Shown: in pieces, positions 1-5,122 of the stretch | Position numbering within the stretch: position 1 is the first letter of the stretch | Layout of the letters: each line of letters opens with the position of its first letter | NCBI GenBank assembly: GCA_019056875.1 | Contig: DXJA01000092.1 | Coordinates: 1 to 7,761, forward strand | Direction of reading: 5' to 3' | Source of the DNA: Candidatus Jordarchaeum madagascarense | Lineage (GTDB): Archaea; Asgardarchaeota; Jordiarchaeia; Jordiarchaeales; Jordiarchaeaceae | Length of the DNA stretch: 7,761 nt | Position numbers and translations under genes: made by a program | The notes under the pieces: model-generated | Database searches by the model: none | What the model saw: only the letters and a program-made list of their open reading frames with translations | Told to the model about the DNA's origin: nothing

Positions 1-1
1 T

Positions 2-208
2 GAGGAGAGACTGGAGCTGGTGCGCACTTACTTCCCCTCGAGGGAGGCCTTAAGAGGGATGCGGGAGAAACACGAGGGTTTGCGCAGGGAGCACAAGGAG
101 ATTCTACGCATCAGAAGGCAAGGACTACCAAAAACGCTCCAAGAAGTGGAGGAAAAACTCGAGTTAACAATCAATAAACCCATAAAAGAATCATCATATA
201 ATAAATAA
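2..208 (+). CDS. C-terminal end of an unrecognised charged protein (partial, cut by left edge)
   Basis: The reading frame is already open at the window edge and runs 68 codons to TAA. A GTG at 20 could serve as a start, but the frame stays open upstream with the same character (E-E-R-L-E-L) and there is no SD, so this is most likely the tail of a longer gene. The protein is very rich in Arg, Lys and Glu, with a probable amphipathic helical stretch (LRREHKEILRIRR, then LQEVEEKLEL) and no Cys, transmembrane segment or motif I can assign. Early codons are GC-rich at third positions, while the last 15 or so are AT-rich. A run of eight T follows at 235-242. Function unknown; that it is a real coding end is likely. 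Confidence 0.6.
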   Translation, partial: EERLELVRTYFPSREALRGMREKHEGLRREHKEILRIRRQGLPKTLQEVEEKLELTINKPIKESSYNK

Positions 209-234
209 TAGACTCATTGGGTAGAGCTATAAAA

Positions 235-242
235 TTTTTTTT
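235..242 (+). terminator. T-run terminator after the left-edge gene
   Basis: Eight consecutive T lie 27 bases after the TAA of the left-edge gene. Archaeal terminators are typically T-rich tracts without an obligatory hairpin, and none is obvious here. Confidence 0.4.
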
Positions 243-298
243 GGTTGGCCAATTAGATAAAAATTAGGGTTTCTAGTGGCATTCTTTGAAAAGTAATG

Positions 299-322
299 GA
301 AAAATAAAATATCAAAAACCCA
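299..322 (-). terminator. T-rich tract downstream of the cupin gene
   Basis: Read on the minus strand this stretch is T-rich with two T5 runs, about 40-65 bases past the cupin stop. It is a candidate archaeal terminator. No hairpin is evident. Confidence 0.3.
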
Positions 323-362
323 TTCAGATTGCTTTACTATACTGCTAAAGAGAATGAGGGAG

Positions 363-683
363 TCACTTGTAGTCTTCTCTTGGGGGGCAGAAAACATCTA
401 TAATTTTTGATTCTTCAATCAATGTTGCAGAATGTTCAATGTTTGGTTCTATATAGTAACTGTCTCCGGCTCCTAACAGGTGCTCTTTTTTTCCTATTTT
501 TAGGTTAACTTTACCCTTTACTACGTATCCCACCTGCTCATTAGGATGGGTATGAGTAGGCACTATTGCACCTTTGCGGAAGGTGAATTCAACTAGCATC
601 ATTTTTTCTCCTACAGTTAGTGTCTTGCGATGAACTCCTTCGAACATTTCCACAGTTTTTGCTTGTGCTGATTTTACTATCAT
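363..683 (-). CDS. Small single-domain cupin protein
   Basis: A 106-residue protein with both cupin motifs. Motif 1 is at residues 38-56 (G-x5-HTHPNEQ-x5-G), giving metal ligands His44, His46 and Gln50 or Glu49. Motif 2 is at residues 73-85 (GDSYYIEPNIEHS), giving His84. The length fits one complete beta-barrel with no extra domain. Small cupins of this kind are metal-binding enzymes or sensors of many functions, so the substrate cannot be called. The ATG is supported by GGTGGT on the minus strand (complement 692-697), eight bases upstream. A TATA-like minus-strand stretch lies near 745-757. It is convergent with the left-edge gene and divergent from ecfT. A Ni/Co-related role is only a neighbourhood guess. 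The family call is firm. Confidence 0.93.
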   Translation of the reverse strand: MIVKSAQAKTVEMFEGVHRKTLTVGEKMMLVEFTFRKGAIVPTHTHPNEQVGYVVKGKVNLKIGKKEHLLGAGDSYYIEPNIEHSATLIEESKIIDVFCPPREDYK

Positions 684-744
684 GGTTCTGTACCACCGAT
701 AATTATCTTAACAATGCTTGTTTTAGGGTTATGTTCTTCTATGT

Positions 745-757
745 TTTAAAATATATC
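745..757 (-). promoter_or_regulatory. TATA-like box for the cupin gene
   Basis: On the minus strand this reads as a purine-rich BRE-like stretch followed by GATATATTTTAA. Transcription would start near 725, leaving a leader of about 40 bases that carries the GGTGGT SD (complement 692-697). AT-richness of the region makes such boxes easy to find by chance. Confidence 0.35.
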
Positions 758-824
758 TTTTTCCTTTTTTTATGATGAGCGTCGCTTTTCTGCGGACTTT
801 TGATGAGTTATTTTGATTATGAAG

Positions 825-831
825 TATTTAA
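825..831 (+). promoter_or_regulatory. Candidate TATA box for ecfT
   Basis: TATTTAA preceded by a purine-rich GAAG. The predicted start site, about 25 bases downstream, falls at the left end of the 851-880 operator-like element. This is the same geometry as at cbiM. The alternative is the TATA-like TTTATTA at 872-878, inside the element. Confidence 0.35.
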
Positions 832-850
832 CAGGCTTTGATTTGTTTAG

Positions 851-880
851 AGTATTACTTTTTTAGAAAAATTTATTACC
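851..880 (+). promoter_or_regulatory. Imperfect copy of the cbiM palindromic operator, upstream of ecfT
   Basis: Aligned without gaps to the 30-bp palindrome at 3122-3151, this stretch matches 23 of 30 positions. The left half-site GTATTAC and right half-site TTATTAC are separated by the same 14 bases of T-run then A-run. The second half is degenerate, so symmetry is imperfect. Matching position relative to a TATA box at both loci supports a shared regulator. AT-richness raises the chance background. Confidence 0.55.
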
Positions 881-887
881 CAAGGTG

Positions 888-916
888 TGCCCCGTTTTCA
901 TCAAACTTATGGGGCA
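888..916 (+). promoter_or_regulatory. Hairpin in the ecfT leader
   Basis: TGCCCC (888-893) pairs with GGGGCA (911-916). Inside it GTTT (894-897) pairs with AAAC around a five-base loop, leaving a four-base bulge (TTAT). A GC stem in otherwise AT-rich DNA, within the predicted 5' leader and about 115 bases before the ecfT start. Role unknown. Confidence 0.4.
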
Positions 917-1031
917 ATTACCTAGCTAAAATAGTAGTATAGTTTAATGGTTTTGGTAGCCATTTTTTGGATATGAAATTGGAATTCCGAATTTATTAGA
1001 AGGGTTTTGATTCGAGATCGGAGGCTCATTT

Positions 1032-1967
1032 TTGAAGAATCCTATCGGTATGTCTGAGTTATTGACTTTTTTCAGGGACACTCTGCTTACTGAGAGAACA
1101 ACGAATATGGACTCTTTTCTACATCGACGTGACACTCGTATTAAACTTATTTCATTGTTGTCAATAATTATCTGTGCGGTGATGTTAGAGAATATCATTT
1201 TTTTAGGAGTTCTATTTATAATTCTCATAGGCTTGGTTTTGCTTTCTAGAATTCCATTAAAGTTATACATTGTTCGGGCATCCTTTATTCCTCTTTTCAC
1301 CGTTCTTATTGCATTGCCTTTGCCCTTCATTGTTCCCGGAAATATCTTAACTATTATACCGGTTTTCGGTTTCAACTATCTTACGGTTTCTTTTGAGGGT
1401 CTCTACCGAACCATAGGTTTTGTTTTAAGGGTGTGGATATCTGTGGGAACGGCGGTTCTCTTGGTTTCAACTAGTAAATTTTCAGATATAGCTATGGCTC
1501 TGAGGAAAATGGGTGCACCTGAACTTCTCACGACACTCCTCTTAATTACTTATCGCTACATTTTCCTATTTGCAGATGAAGCACTTTCCATGGTTCAGGC
1601 AAGAAACATGAGAAACTTCGGAAAAGAGGGGTTCATAAAAAGGATAAAAGTTGTCGGACAAATGATAGGAACCCTTTTCCTAAGAGCGTTTGAACGGGGA
1701 GAGCAAGTATACTACGCCATGCTTTCGAGAGGATACGTTGGAAAGATAGAAAGCCATACCAAGCTAAAAATTGGTAAAACTGATGCGGCTTTCCTTTGTT
1801 TAATTTTTACTATCATCCTCGGCTTAATCCTTATGGATCTAATTGCTTTAAATTTCACGACTTTTAATCACTCACACTTCACCTACCTTGTAATAGATTT
1901 AGTACTAGAAAAGGTGTATATCTTCACCGACTTCACTAGAACTTTTTGGGGGTTACTAGTTGTCTGA
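1032..1967 (+). CDS. ecfT: Energy-coupling factor transmembrane protein EcfT (CbiQ/NikQ type)
   Basis: The membrane coupling subunit of an ECF/CbiMNQO importer, passing ATPase movement to the substrate-binding membrane subunit. The 311-residue protein has the family N-terminus DSFLHRRDTRIKL (27-39), a cluster of hydrophobic helices at about 41-72 and 81-102, further helices at about 129-147 and 165-182, and a last one at about 252-275. Two cytoplasmic coupling motifs follow the usual plan: QARNMRNF (189-196) and SRGYVG (232-237). In the first, the common Ala-Arg-Gly reads Ala-Arg-Asn. The TTG start is chosen because GGAGG (1020-1024) lies seven bases upstream; the ATG at 1050 is 25 bases from it. 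The last eight bases overlap ecfA, implying coupled translation. Metal specificity is inferred from cbiM nearby. Confidence 0.95.
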   Translation: MKNPIGMSELLTFFRDTLLTERTTNMDSFLHRRDTRIKLISLLSIIICAVMLENIIFLGVLFIILIGLVLLSRIPLKLYIVRASFIPLFTVLIALPLPFIVPGNILTIIPVFGFNYLTVSFEGLYRTIGFVLRVWISVGTAVLLVSTSKFSDIAMALRKMGAPELLTTLLLITYRYIFLFADEALSMVQARNMRNFGKEGFIKRIKVVGQMIGTLFLRAFERGEQVYYAMLSRGYVGKIESHTKLKIGKTDAAFLCLIFTIILGLILMDLIALNFTTFNHSHFTYLVIDLVLEKVYIFTDFTRTFWGLLVV

Positions 1968-2820
1968 ATTAGCGGTCAATGTAAAAAATCTGAAGTACAA
2001 GTATCCCGATGAGTCTTGGGCTTTAAACGATGTAAGCCTAGAGGTTTCTGTTGGAGAAGCAATTCTACTACTCGGAATAAGTGGAGTTGGAAAATCAACC
2101 CTGCTCATGAATCTTAACGGTCTCCTTACCCCGACAGAGGGCACTATACACATTTTCGGGAAAAAAGTCATAGAGAAAAACCTTAAAGAAATAAGACGAA
2201 GAGTCGGCTTTGTCTTCCAGAACCCTGAAAACCAACTATTCTGCCCCACACTTTGGGACGACATTGCATTTGGACCTGTAAATCTCGGCTTCTCACAAGA
2301 AGAAGTGGAAGAAAGGGTTGAAAAAGCCCTTAAACTCGTGGGATTAATAACCCATGCTGAGAAACCCCCTCACCATTTGAGTTTCGGTGAGAAGAGAAGA
2401 GCGGCCATAGCCACCATTCTCTCTATGGAACCAGATATTCTCCTACTGGACGAGCCCACAGCGAACTTGGATCCAAGGAGTGTAGAGAATATCATCAAAA
2501 TCTTAGAAGACATATCGTCAAAAGGAAAAACGATTATTATCGCCACACATGACGTAAACACTTTACCCAAAATCACAGACAGAACAATCATAATGTATAA
2601 CGGAAAAATCAAAGCTATGGGACCCACCAAAGAAATCCTTTCAGACCATGGACTTCTGGAAAAGTATGGTCTAAAACTACCCATAATTGGACAATTATTC
2701 CACAAACTAGAATCCGATCATAAATTATCCATTGACAGTAGCCTTCCAATAACGATTAGCTCTGCAGAACAGAAACTTATAGAATTAATTAATAAAAATA
2801 AAAAAGAGGGCAAACCATAG
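1960..2820 (+). CDS. ecfA: Energy-coupling factor ATPase EcfA (CbiO/NikO type)
   Basis: Cytoplasmic ABC ATPase powering the importer. All nucleotide-binding elements are present in 286 residues: Walker A GISGVGKST (39-47), Q-loop VFQNPENQLF (85-94), signature LSFGEKRRAAIA (140-151), Walker B ILLLDEP (160-166) with catalytic Glu165, D-loop ANLD (168-171) and switch His197 (ATHD). The QNPENQLF and LSFGEKRR forms are characteristic of the CbiO/EcfA branch. The C-terminal segment after about 225 is the extra domain usual in this branch. There is one ATPase gene only, so a homodimer is expected. The TTG start overlaps the ecfT stop and has a G5 run (1948-1952) seven bases upstream. The next gene on this strand is the gene remnant, then cbiM. 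Confidence 0.96.
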   Translation: MSELAVNVKNLKYKYPDESWALNDVSLEVSVGEAILLLGISGVGKSTLLMNLNGLLTPTEGTIHIFGKKVIEKNLKEIRRRVGFVFQNPENQLFCPTLWDDIAFGPVNLGFSQEEVEERVEKALKLVGLITHAEKPPHHLSFGEKRRAAIATILSMEPDILLLDEPTANLDPRSVENIIKILEDISSKGKTIIIATHDVNTLPKITDRTIIMYNGKIKAMGPTKEILSDHGLLEKYGLKLPIIGQLFHKLESDHKLSIDSSLPITISSAEQKLIELINKNKKEGKP

Positions 2821-2913
2821 CTAACTTATCTATTTTTAAATCACAATCCACTTATAAATTAAAAGTTCCCTTTTTTGAGACACAATGATCATCAAAAATA
2901 TACATATACCTAT

Positions 2914-3111
2914 GGGCTGAGTAGTATGCTTTTTGCATGAGCGATTTCCATCCCTTGGCCTGAGGAAGGTTCTGACCTCTCCTTTCAGTAAGCAGTAGGC
3001 AGACACCTTTACGCCTTTGACCCAGAGGACGAGGAGGGTCCCAAGACTGTTTTCCTGCTCCGGTTGGTGTATCTCACCGCGAGACAGTTAAGCTTATATA
3101 TTTCACTGTAA
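2914..3111 (+). pseudogene. GC-rich remnant of an unidentified protein gene, two in-frame stops
   Basis: One frame reads as convincing protein across two stops: LSSMLFA, TGA (2938-2940), AISIPWPEEGSDLSFQ, TAA (2989-2991), then 39 codons to TAA (3109-3111). The last part includes AVGRHLYAFDPEDEEGPK and then a hydrophobic-basic stretch, VFLLRLVYLTARQLSLYISL. Third positions are GC-rich, unlike the flanking transporter genes, and no start codon with an SD opens any of the three pieces. The simplest reading is a gene fragment decayed in place, or left by an insertion and loss. I cannot name the family. The alternative is a structured noncoding RNA, since GC-rich islands in AT-rich archaea often are; the protein-like composition argues against that. 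Confidence 0.5.
3093..3100 (+). promoter_or_regulatory. Candidate TATA box for cbiM-PDGLE unit
   Basis: CTTATATA lies about 25 bases before the left end of the perfect palindrome, so transcription would start inside or at the edge of the operator. It lies at the 3' end of the gene remnant. The stretch is nearly symmetrical and also reads as a BRE/TATA (GAAATATATAAG) on the minus strand. Confidence 0.5.
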
Positions 3112-3121
3112 AGAGTAGTCC

Positions 3122-3151
3122 AGTAATACTTTTTCATGAAAAAGTATTACT
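3122..3151. promoter_or_regulatory. Perfect 30-bp palindrome, probable operator for cbiM
   Basis: Fifteen bases on each side of 3136/3137 are exact reverse complements. It can be described as half-sites GTAATAC (3123-3129) and GTATTAC (3144-3150) separated by 14 bases, T5-CATG-A5. It lies where transcription from the 3093-3100 box should start, and 46 bases before the cbiM ATG. Two inverted 7-bp half-sites at this spacing resemble, from memory, the sites reported for NikR-type ribbon-helix-helix nickel regulators. No such regulator is encoded in the window. It has no T-run suited to a terminator for ecfA. Confidence 0.75.
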
Positions 3152-3197
3152 CAGTTAGTATGGTAAAAATCGAAGTAAAAATATTGGAGGAAAAAGC

Positions 3198-3953
3198 ATG
3201 CATATTCCAGATGGTTACTTAGATCCTATATTGGCAGTAGTGTTTGTAATTATTTCCTTAGCTTTCATTATTCCAGCCTTTTTTCAAGCGAAAAAGTATC
3301 TCGGCACAAAGGCTATCCCACTTTTTGCAGTGCTTACGGCGGGTGTTTTCGCGTTTCAGCTAATTAACTTTCCGATTGTAGGAGGTACCAGTGGACATCT
3401 CGTTGGTGGCACTCTGATATCCATTTTTCTGGGTCCCTTCGGGGCTCTCCTTTCGATGTCGATAATTCTGCTAATACAGGGTTTCGTTTTCGCTGATGGT
3501 GGAATCACAGCCCTTGGAGCCAACATTTTCAACATGGGTGTAATTGGAGGTTTTGTGGGTTACTACCTTTATCTAGGTGTTAGAAAACTTGTTGGAAAAG
3601 GAAACTGGGGCATAAGAATAGGTGCTGCCGTTGGGTCCTACTTGGCTATAGTACTTGCTGCACTTGCCTGCGGGTTAGAGCTAGGTTGGTCCTACACTTT
3701 CCCCTATGGATTGCAATACACTGTACCTGCTATGGTTGGATGGCATCTAGTAATTGGACTTGGAGAAGCTATAATCACCGTGATTGTGGTAGAGTACGTT
3801 GTTAGAGTGAGACCAGACTTACTAGAGTTACCAAAAATAGGTTTAAAACGACTTTTGTCTTGGAGAGCCGAGAAGATGGAAGAAGCCTCAAATCCAGATG
3901 AAAAAAAGAAGAACCCAAGAAAAAATTCGAAAAAAAGTATGGAGGTTAAATAG
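3198..3953 (+). CDS. cbiM: Nickel/cobalt ECF transporter substrate-binding membrane subunit CbiM/NikM
   Basis: The integral membrane subunit that binds Ni2+ or Co2+ and gives the importer its specificity. The 251-residue protein opens with the family hallmark MHIPDGYLDP. In NikM the metal is held by the free N-terminus, His2 and a second His; here His67 (GGTSGHLVGG, 62-71) fits, at the same number I recall for NikM2. The conserved block QGFVFADGGITALGANIFNMG (94-114) follows. Hydrophobic helices are at about 11-30, 40-56, 70-96, 105-127, 140-161 and 178-202. A charged, lysine-rich tail after about 222 is cytoplasmic in type. Because the extreme N-terminus binds metal, the ATG is secure; GGAGG (3186-3190) lies seven bases upstream. 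Sequence alone does not separate nickel from cobalt. Confidence 0.96.
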   Translation: MHIPDGYLDPILAVVFVIISLAFIIPAFFQAKKYLGTKAIPLFAVLTAGVFAFQLINFPIVGGTSGHLVGGTLISIFLGPFGALLSMSIILLIQGFVFADGGITALGANIFNMGVIGGFVGYYLYLGVRKLVGKGNWGIRIGAAVGSYLAIVLAALACGLELGWSYTFPYGLQYTVPAMVGWHLVIGLGEAIITVIVVEYVVRVRPDLLELPKIGLKRLLSWRAEKMEEASNPDEKKKNPRKNSKKSMEVK

Positions 3954-3954
3954 A

Positions 3955-4425
3955 TTGGGTGCTTGGGAAACGGTAAAAAGAGTTGCTAGGGAGACTTGGA
4001 ATCAAAGCTGGTTTAAGTGGGGAGTATTCGCGGGAGTGCTAGTGATTGCCATTTTTTTACCATTAGCTTCGAGTAATCCCGATGGTTTAGAGAAAGTTTC
4101 AGAAGACTTAGCTCTCTATAGTGATTTATTGAGTTACTTTACTGGGGTTGAATTTAGTGCTTTGTTACCGATTTATTCATACACCATTTCTTATACTCTC
4201 TTTCCCGACTATTATATTCCACAGCTCTATCCGCTAATTATTTACGAGCTCTATTATAGTTCGTTCATTGAGATACCTGACATTGTGCTCTATCAGTTGG
4301 GTGAAGCTCTTAGTAGTGCTGAATATCTTTCTGCCTTACTTGCAGGAATCATCGGCTTCTTCATAACATTGGGTTCAGCGTGGCTTGTAGGACTCGTATT
4401 AAAGAAGAGAGAACCTCCCACCTAA
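3955..4425 (+). CDS. PDGLE-domain membrane protein, N subunit (NikN/CbiN-like) of the Ni/Co importer
   Basis: Probable small accessory subunit completing an M-N-Q-O set. From the TTG it is 156 residues: a transmembrane helix at about 22-39, the diagnostic ASSNPDGLEKVSEDL (38-52), a tyrosine-rich extracytoplasmic part (53-125) containing FPDYYIPQL (83-91, compare the family's PDY...P-G-L element), and a second helix at 125-149 ending in KKRE. The outer loop is longer than in the short NikN/CbiN proteins I know and is rich in Tyr, Leu and Ile. The TTG at 3955 has GGAGG (3941-3945) nine bases upstream and starts one base after the cbiM stop, implying coupled translation. An ATG at 3898 in frame would overlap cbiM and adds only a lysine/arginine-rich stretch without an SD. 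Confidence 0.87.
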   Translation: MGAWETVKRVARETWNQSWFKWGVFAGVLVIAIFLPLASSNPDGLEKVSEDLALYSDLLSYFTGVEFSALLPIYSYTISYTLFPDYYIPQLYPLIIYELYYSSFIEIPDIVLYQLGEALSSAEYLSALLAGIIGFFITLGSAWLVGLVLKKREPPT

Positions 4426-4437
4426 CTAACCTCCCCC

Positions 4438-4500
4438 TTTTTATAACAATTAATCAAAATTATTGACTAGTTTATTTATTATTTCATTTTCTTTTTACTT
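4438..4500 (+). terminator. T-rich terminator region after the cbiM-PDGLE unit
   Basis: C5 followed by T5 begins about 12 bases after the stop, with further T-rich stretches through 4500. This fits archaeal multi-T termination. No strong hairpin is seen. Confidence 0.45.
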
Positions 4501-4549
4501 GTTTGAATGTTTCTTTTGTTGCTTCTCATTATAAAATAAAGGGTTTTGG

Positions 4550-4566
4550 AAAAAGGATAAATAAAC
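4550..4566 (+). promoter_or_regulatory. BRE/TATA-like promoter for the lysine-rich small gene
   Basis: A purine run (GGAAAAAGG) followed by ATAAATAAA. Transcription would begin near 4585-4590, giving a leader of about 25 bases that contains the GGGGTG SD at 4601-4606. Confidence 0.4.
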
Positions 4567-4612
4567 CCACAACTTCTAATAATCAAGAGGATTGGAAACA
4601 GGGGTGTTTTAA

Positions 4613-4729
4613 TTGAGTGAAAAGAAGAAAAAAGAGCAGTATTACAAAGGCAAGGAAGTAAAAGCAGAGAAAAAGAAAAAAGAATACTACTATAAGGGAA
4701 AGGAAGTCAAAGCCAAGAAGAAAAAATAG
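4613..4729 (+). CDS. 38-residue lysine-rich protein made of two 16-residue repeats
   Basis: A TTG-initiated frame with GGGGTG (4601-4606) six bases upstream and its own TATA-like box. The product is Met-Ser, then EKKKKEQYYKGKEVKA (3-18), then EKKKKEYYYKGKEVKA (19-34), then four Lys. The two units differ at one residue, while their DNA differs at several silent positions (GGC/GGA, GTA/GTC, GCA/GCC and others), so the protein sequence rather than the DNA repeat is being kept. About half of the residues are Lys, and there is no Cys or hydrophobic core. The charge suggests binding to nucleic acid, ribosome or membrane surface. The YYKGKEV core faintly recalls the first strands of Sul7d-type chromatin proteins, but it is far too short for that fold. 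I do not recognise the family. It is monocistronic. Confidence 0.66.
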   Translation: MSEKKKKEQYYKGKEVKAEKKKKEYYYKGKEVKAKKKK

Positions 4730-4834
4730 CCTAGAGCCGTCTTAAAACATTTTTTATTACCTTGCATTAAAATTTATAGTAAACTTTCGTTCTATCTTTT
4801 TAGGGCCTATTAACTATAAAATCTTTTTAGGGAG

Positions 4835-4898
4835 CAAATATTTTTATTCCGATATGTTTGAATTTTCGATTTTGATAGCTTCAAAATCAAAATATTTG
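4835..4898. repeat. AT-rich compound hairpin
   Basis: Inner arms GATTTTGA (4868-4875) and TCAAAATC (4881-4888) enclose five bases. Outer arms CAAATATTTT (4835-4844) and AAAATATTTG (4889-4898) are exact reverse complements, and the outer right arm abuts the inner stem so the two could stack. An alternative extension pairs ATTTT (4862-4866, one bulged C) with 4889-4893. Role unknown. Confidence 0.45.
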
Positions 4899-4959
4899 TG
4901 ATTAATGAAGGTGAGAAATGTCAAAACTTGAAACAAAAAAACATAACAGTTTATCTCGA

Positions 4960-5082
4960 CAATGTTAAATTGAGTTGATTTCCGTTTTCTGCACCACTAA
5001 AAACGGTAGAAAAACCATTTTTCCCTCACGTAAAAGAAGAAAATTAGGAAAAACAAGCAGCAAAAGAACAAATTTAACATTG
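4960..5082. repeat. 12-bp inverted repeat pair enclosing a hairpin
   Basis: CAATGTTAAATT (4960-4971) and its exact reverse complement (5071-5082) are separated by 99 bases. Within lie CCGTTTT (4982-4988) and AAAACGG (5000-5006). The 123-base unit could be a short nonautonomous element or a noncoding RNA. No target-site duplication is visible at its ends. Confidence 0.35.
5030..5072 (-). terminator. T-rich tract downstream of the primase gene
   Basis: On the minus strand this stretch is pyrimidine- and T-rich, 50-90 bases past the primase stop, including T4-T5 runs. It is a candidate archaeal termination region. Confidence 0.3.
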
Positions 5083-5122
5083 CCAAGTTATATTACCACT
5101 GCAAAATCCCATGATTAACCTA

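Larger units (their letters stand above)
684..1031. other. Divergent intergenic region between cupin and ecfT
   Basis: This holds the cupin promoter, a candidate ecfT promoter (825-831), the imperfect operator copy (851-880), a leader hairpin (888-916) and the ecfT SD (1020-1024). I see no protein-coding frame of interest and no tRNA-like fold. Two TGATGA-like boxes (772-778, 801-806) recall a C/D guide RNA, but no convincing D box follows. Confidence 0.6.
4730..5122. other. Intergenic region with inverted repeats, no convincing gene
   Basis: It contains an AT-rich stem-loop (4835-4898) and a 12-bp inverted pair enclosing a second hairpin (4960-5082). A 16-codon ATG frame at 4918-4968 (starting MSKLETKK) has GGTGAG close upstream, followed in the same frame by 49 further open codons of basic composition up to 5118. 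This is weak evidence of a small or broken gene. Minus-strand T-rich sequence near 5035-5070 may end the primase transcript. Confidence 0.5.

Noticed and set aside
772..820. C/D box guide RNA (ATGATGA at 772-778, TGATGA at 801-806)
   Set aside because: No proper D box (CTGA) is found at the expected distance, and the D' box would be a degenerate CTGC.
944..1375. Minus-strand open frame opposite ecfT
   Set aside because: It lies antisense to clear EcfT coding sequence, has no family features and is a shadow frame.
2914..3090. GC-rich island between ecfA and cbiM as a structured noncoding RNA: short hairpins, a TATA on either strand, and weak resemblance to the RNase P GAGGAAAG box or the TPP riboswitch GGGCTGAG
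   Set aside because: The resemblances cover only a few bases, the partner strands of the RNase P and TPP cores are absent, and one frame reads as coherent protein interrupted by two stops. Kept only as an alternative.
2989..3197. Cobalamin riboswitch upstream of cbiM
   Set aside because: The conserved B12-box and the paired core segments are not found on the plus strand.
3898..3954. ATG at 3898 as the start of the PDGLE protein
   Set aside because: It would overlap cbiM by 56 bases and add only a lysine/arginine-rich stretch, with no SD. TTG 3955 has GGAGG nine bases upstream.
4918..5118. Small gene starting MSKLETKK at 4918, with 49 further open codons after its stop
   Set aside because: The first frame is only 16 codons with the SD too close. 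The extension has no start signal, and its basic composition follows from A-rich DNA.
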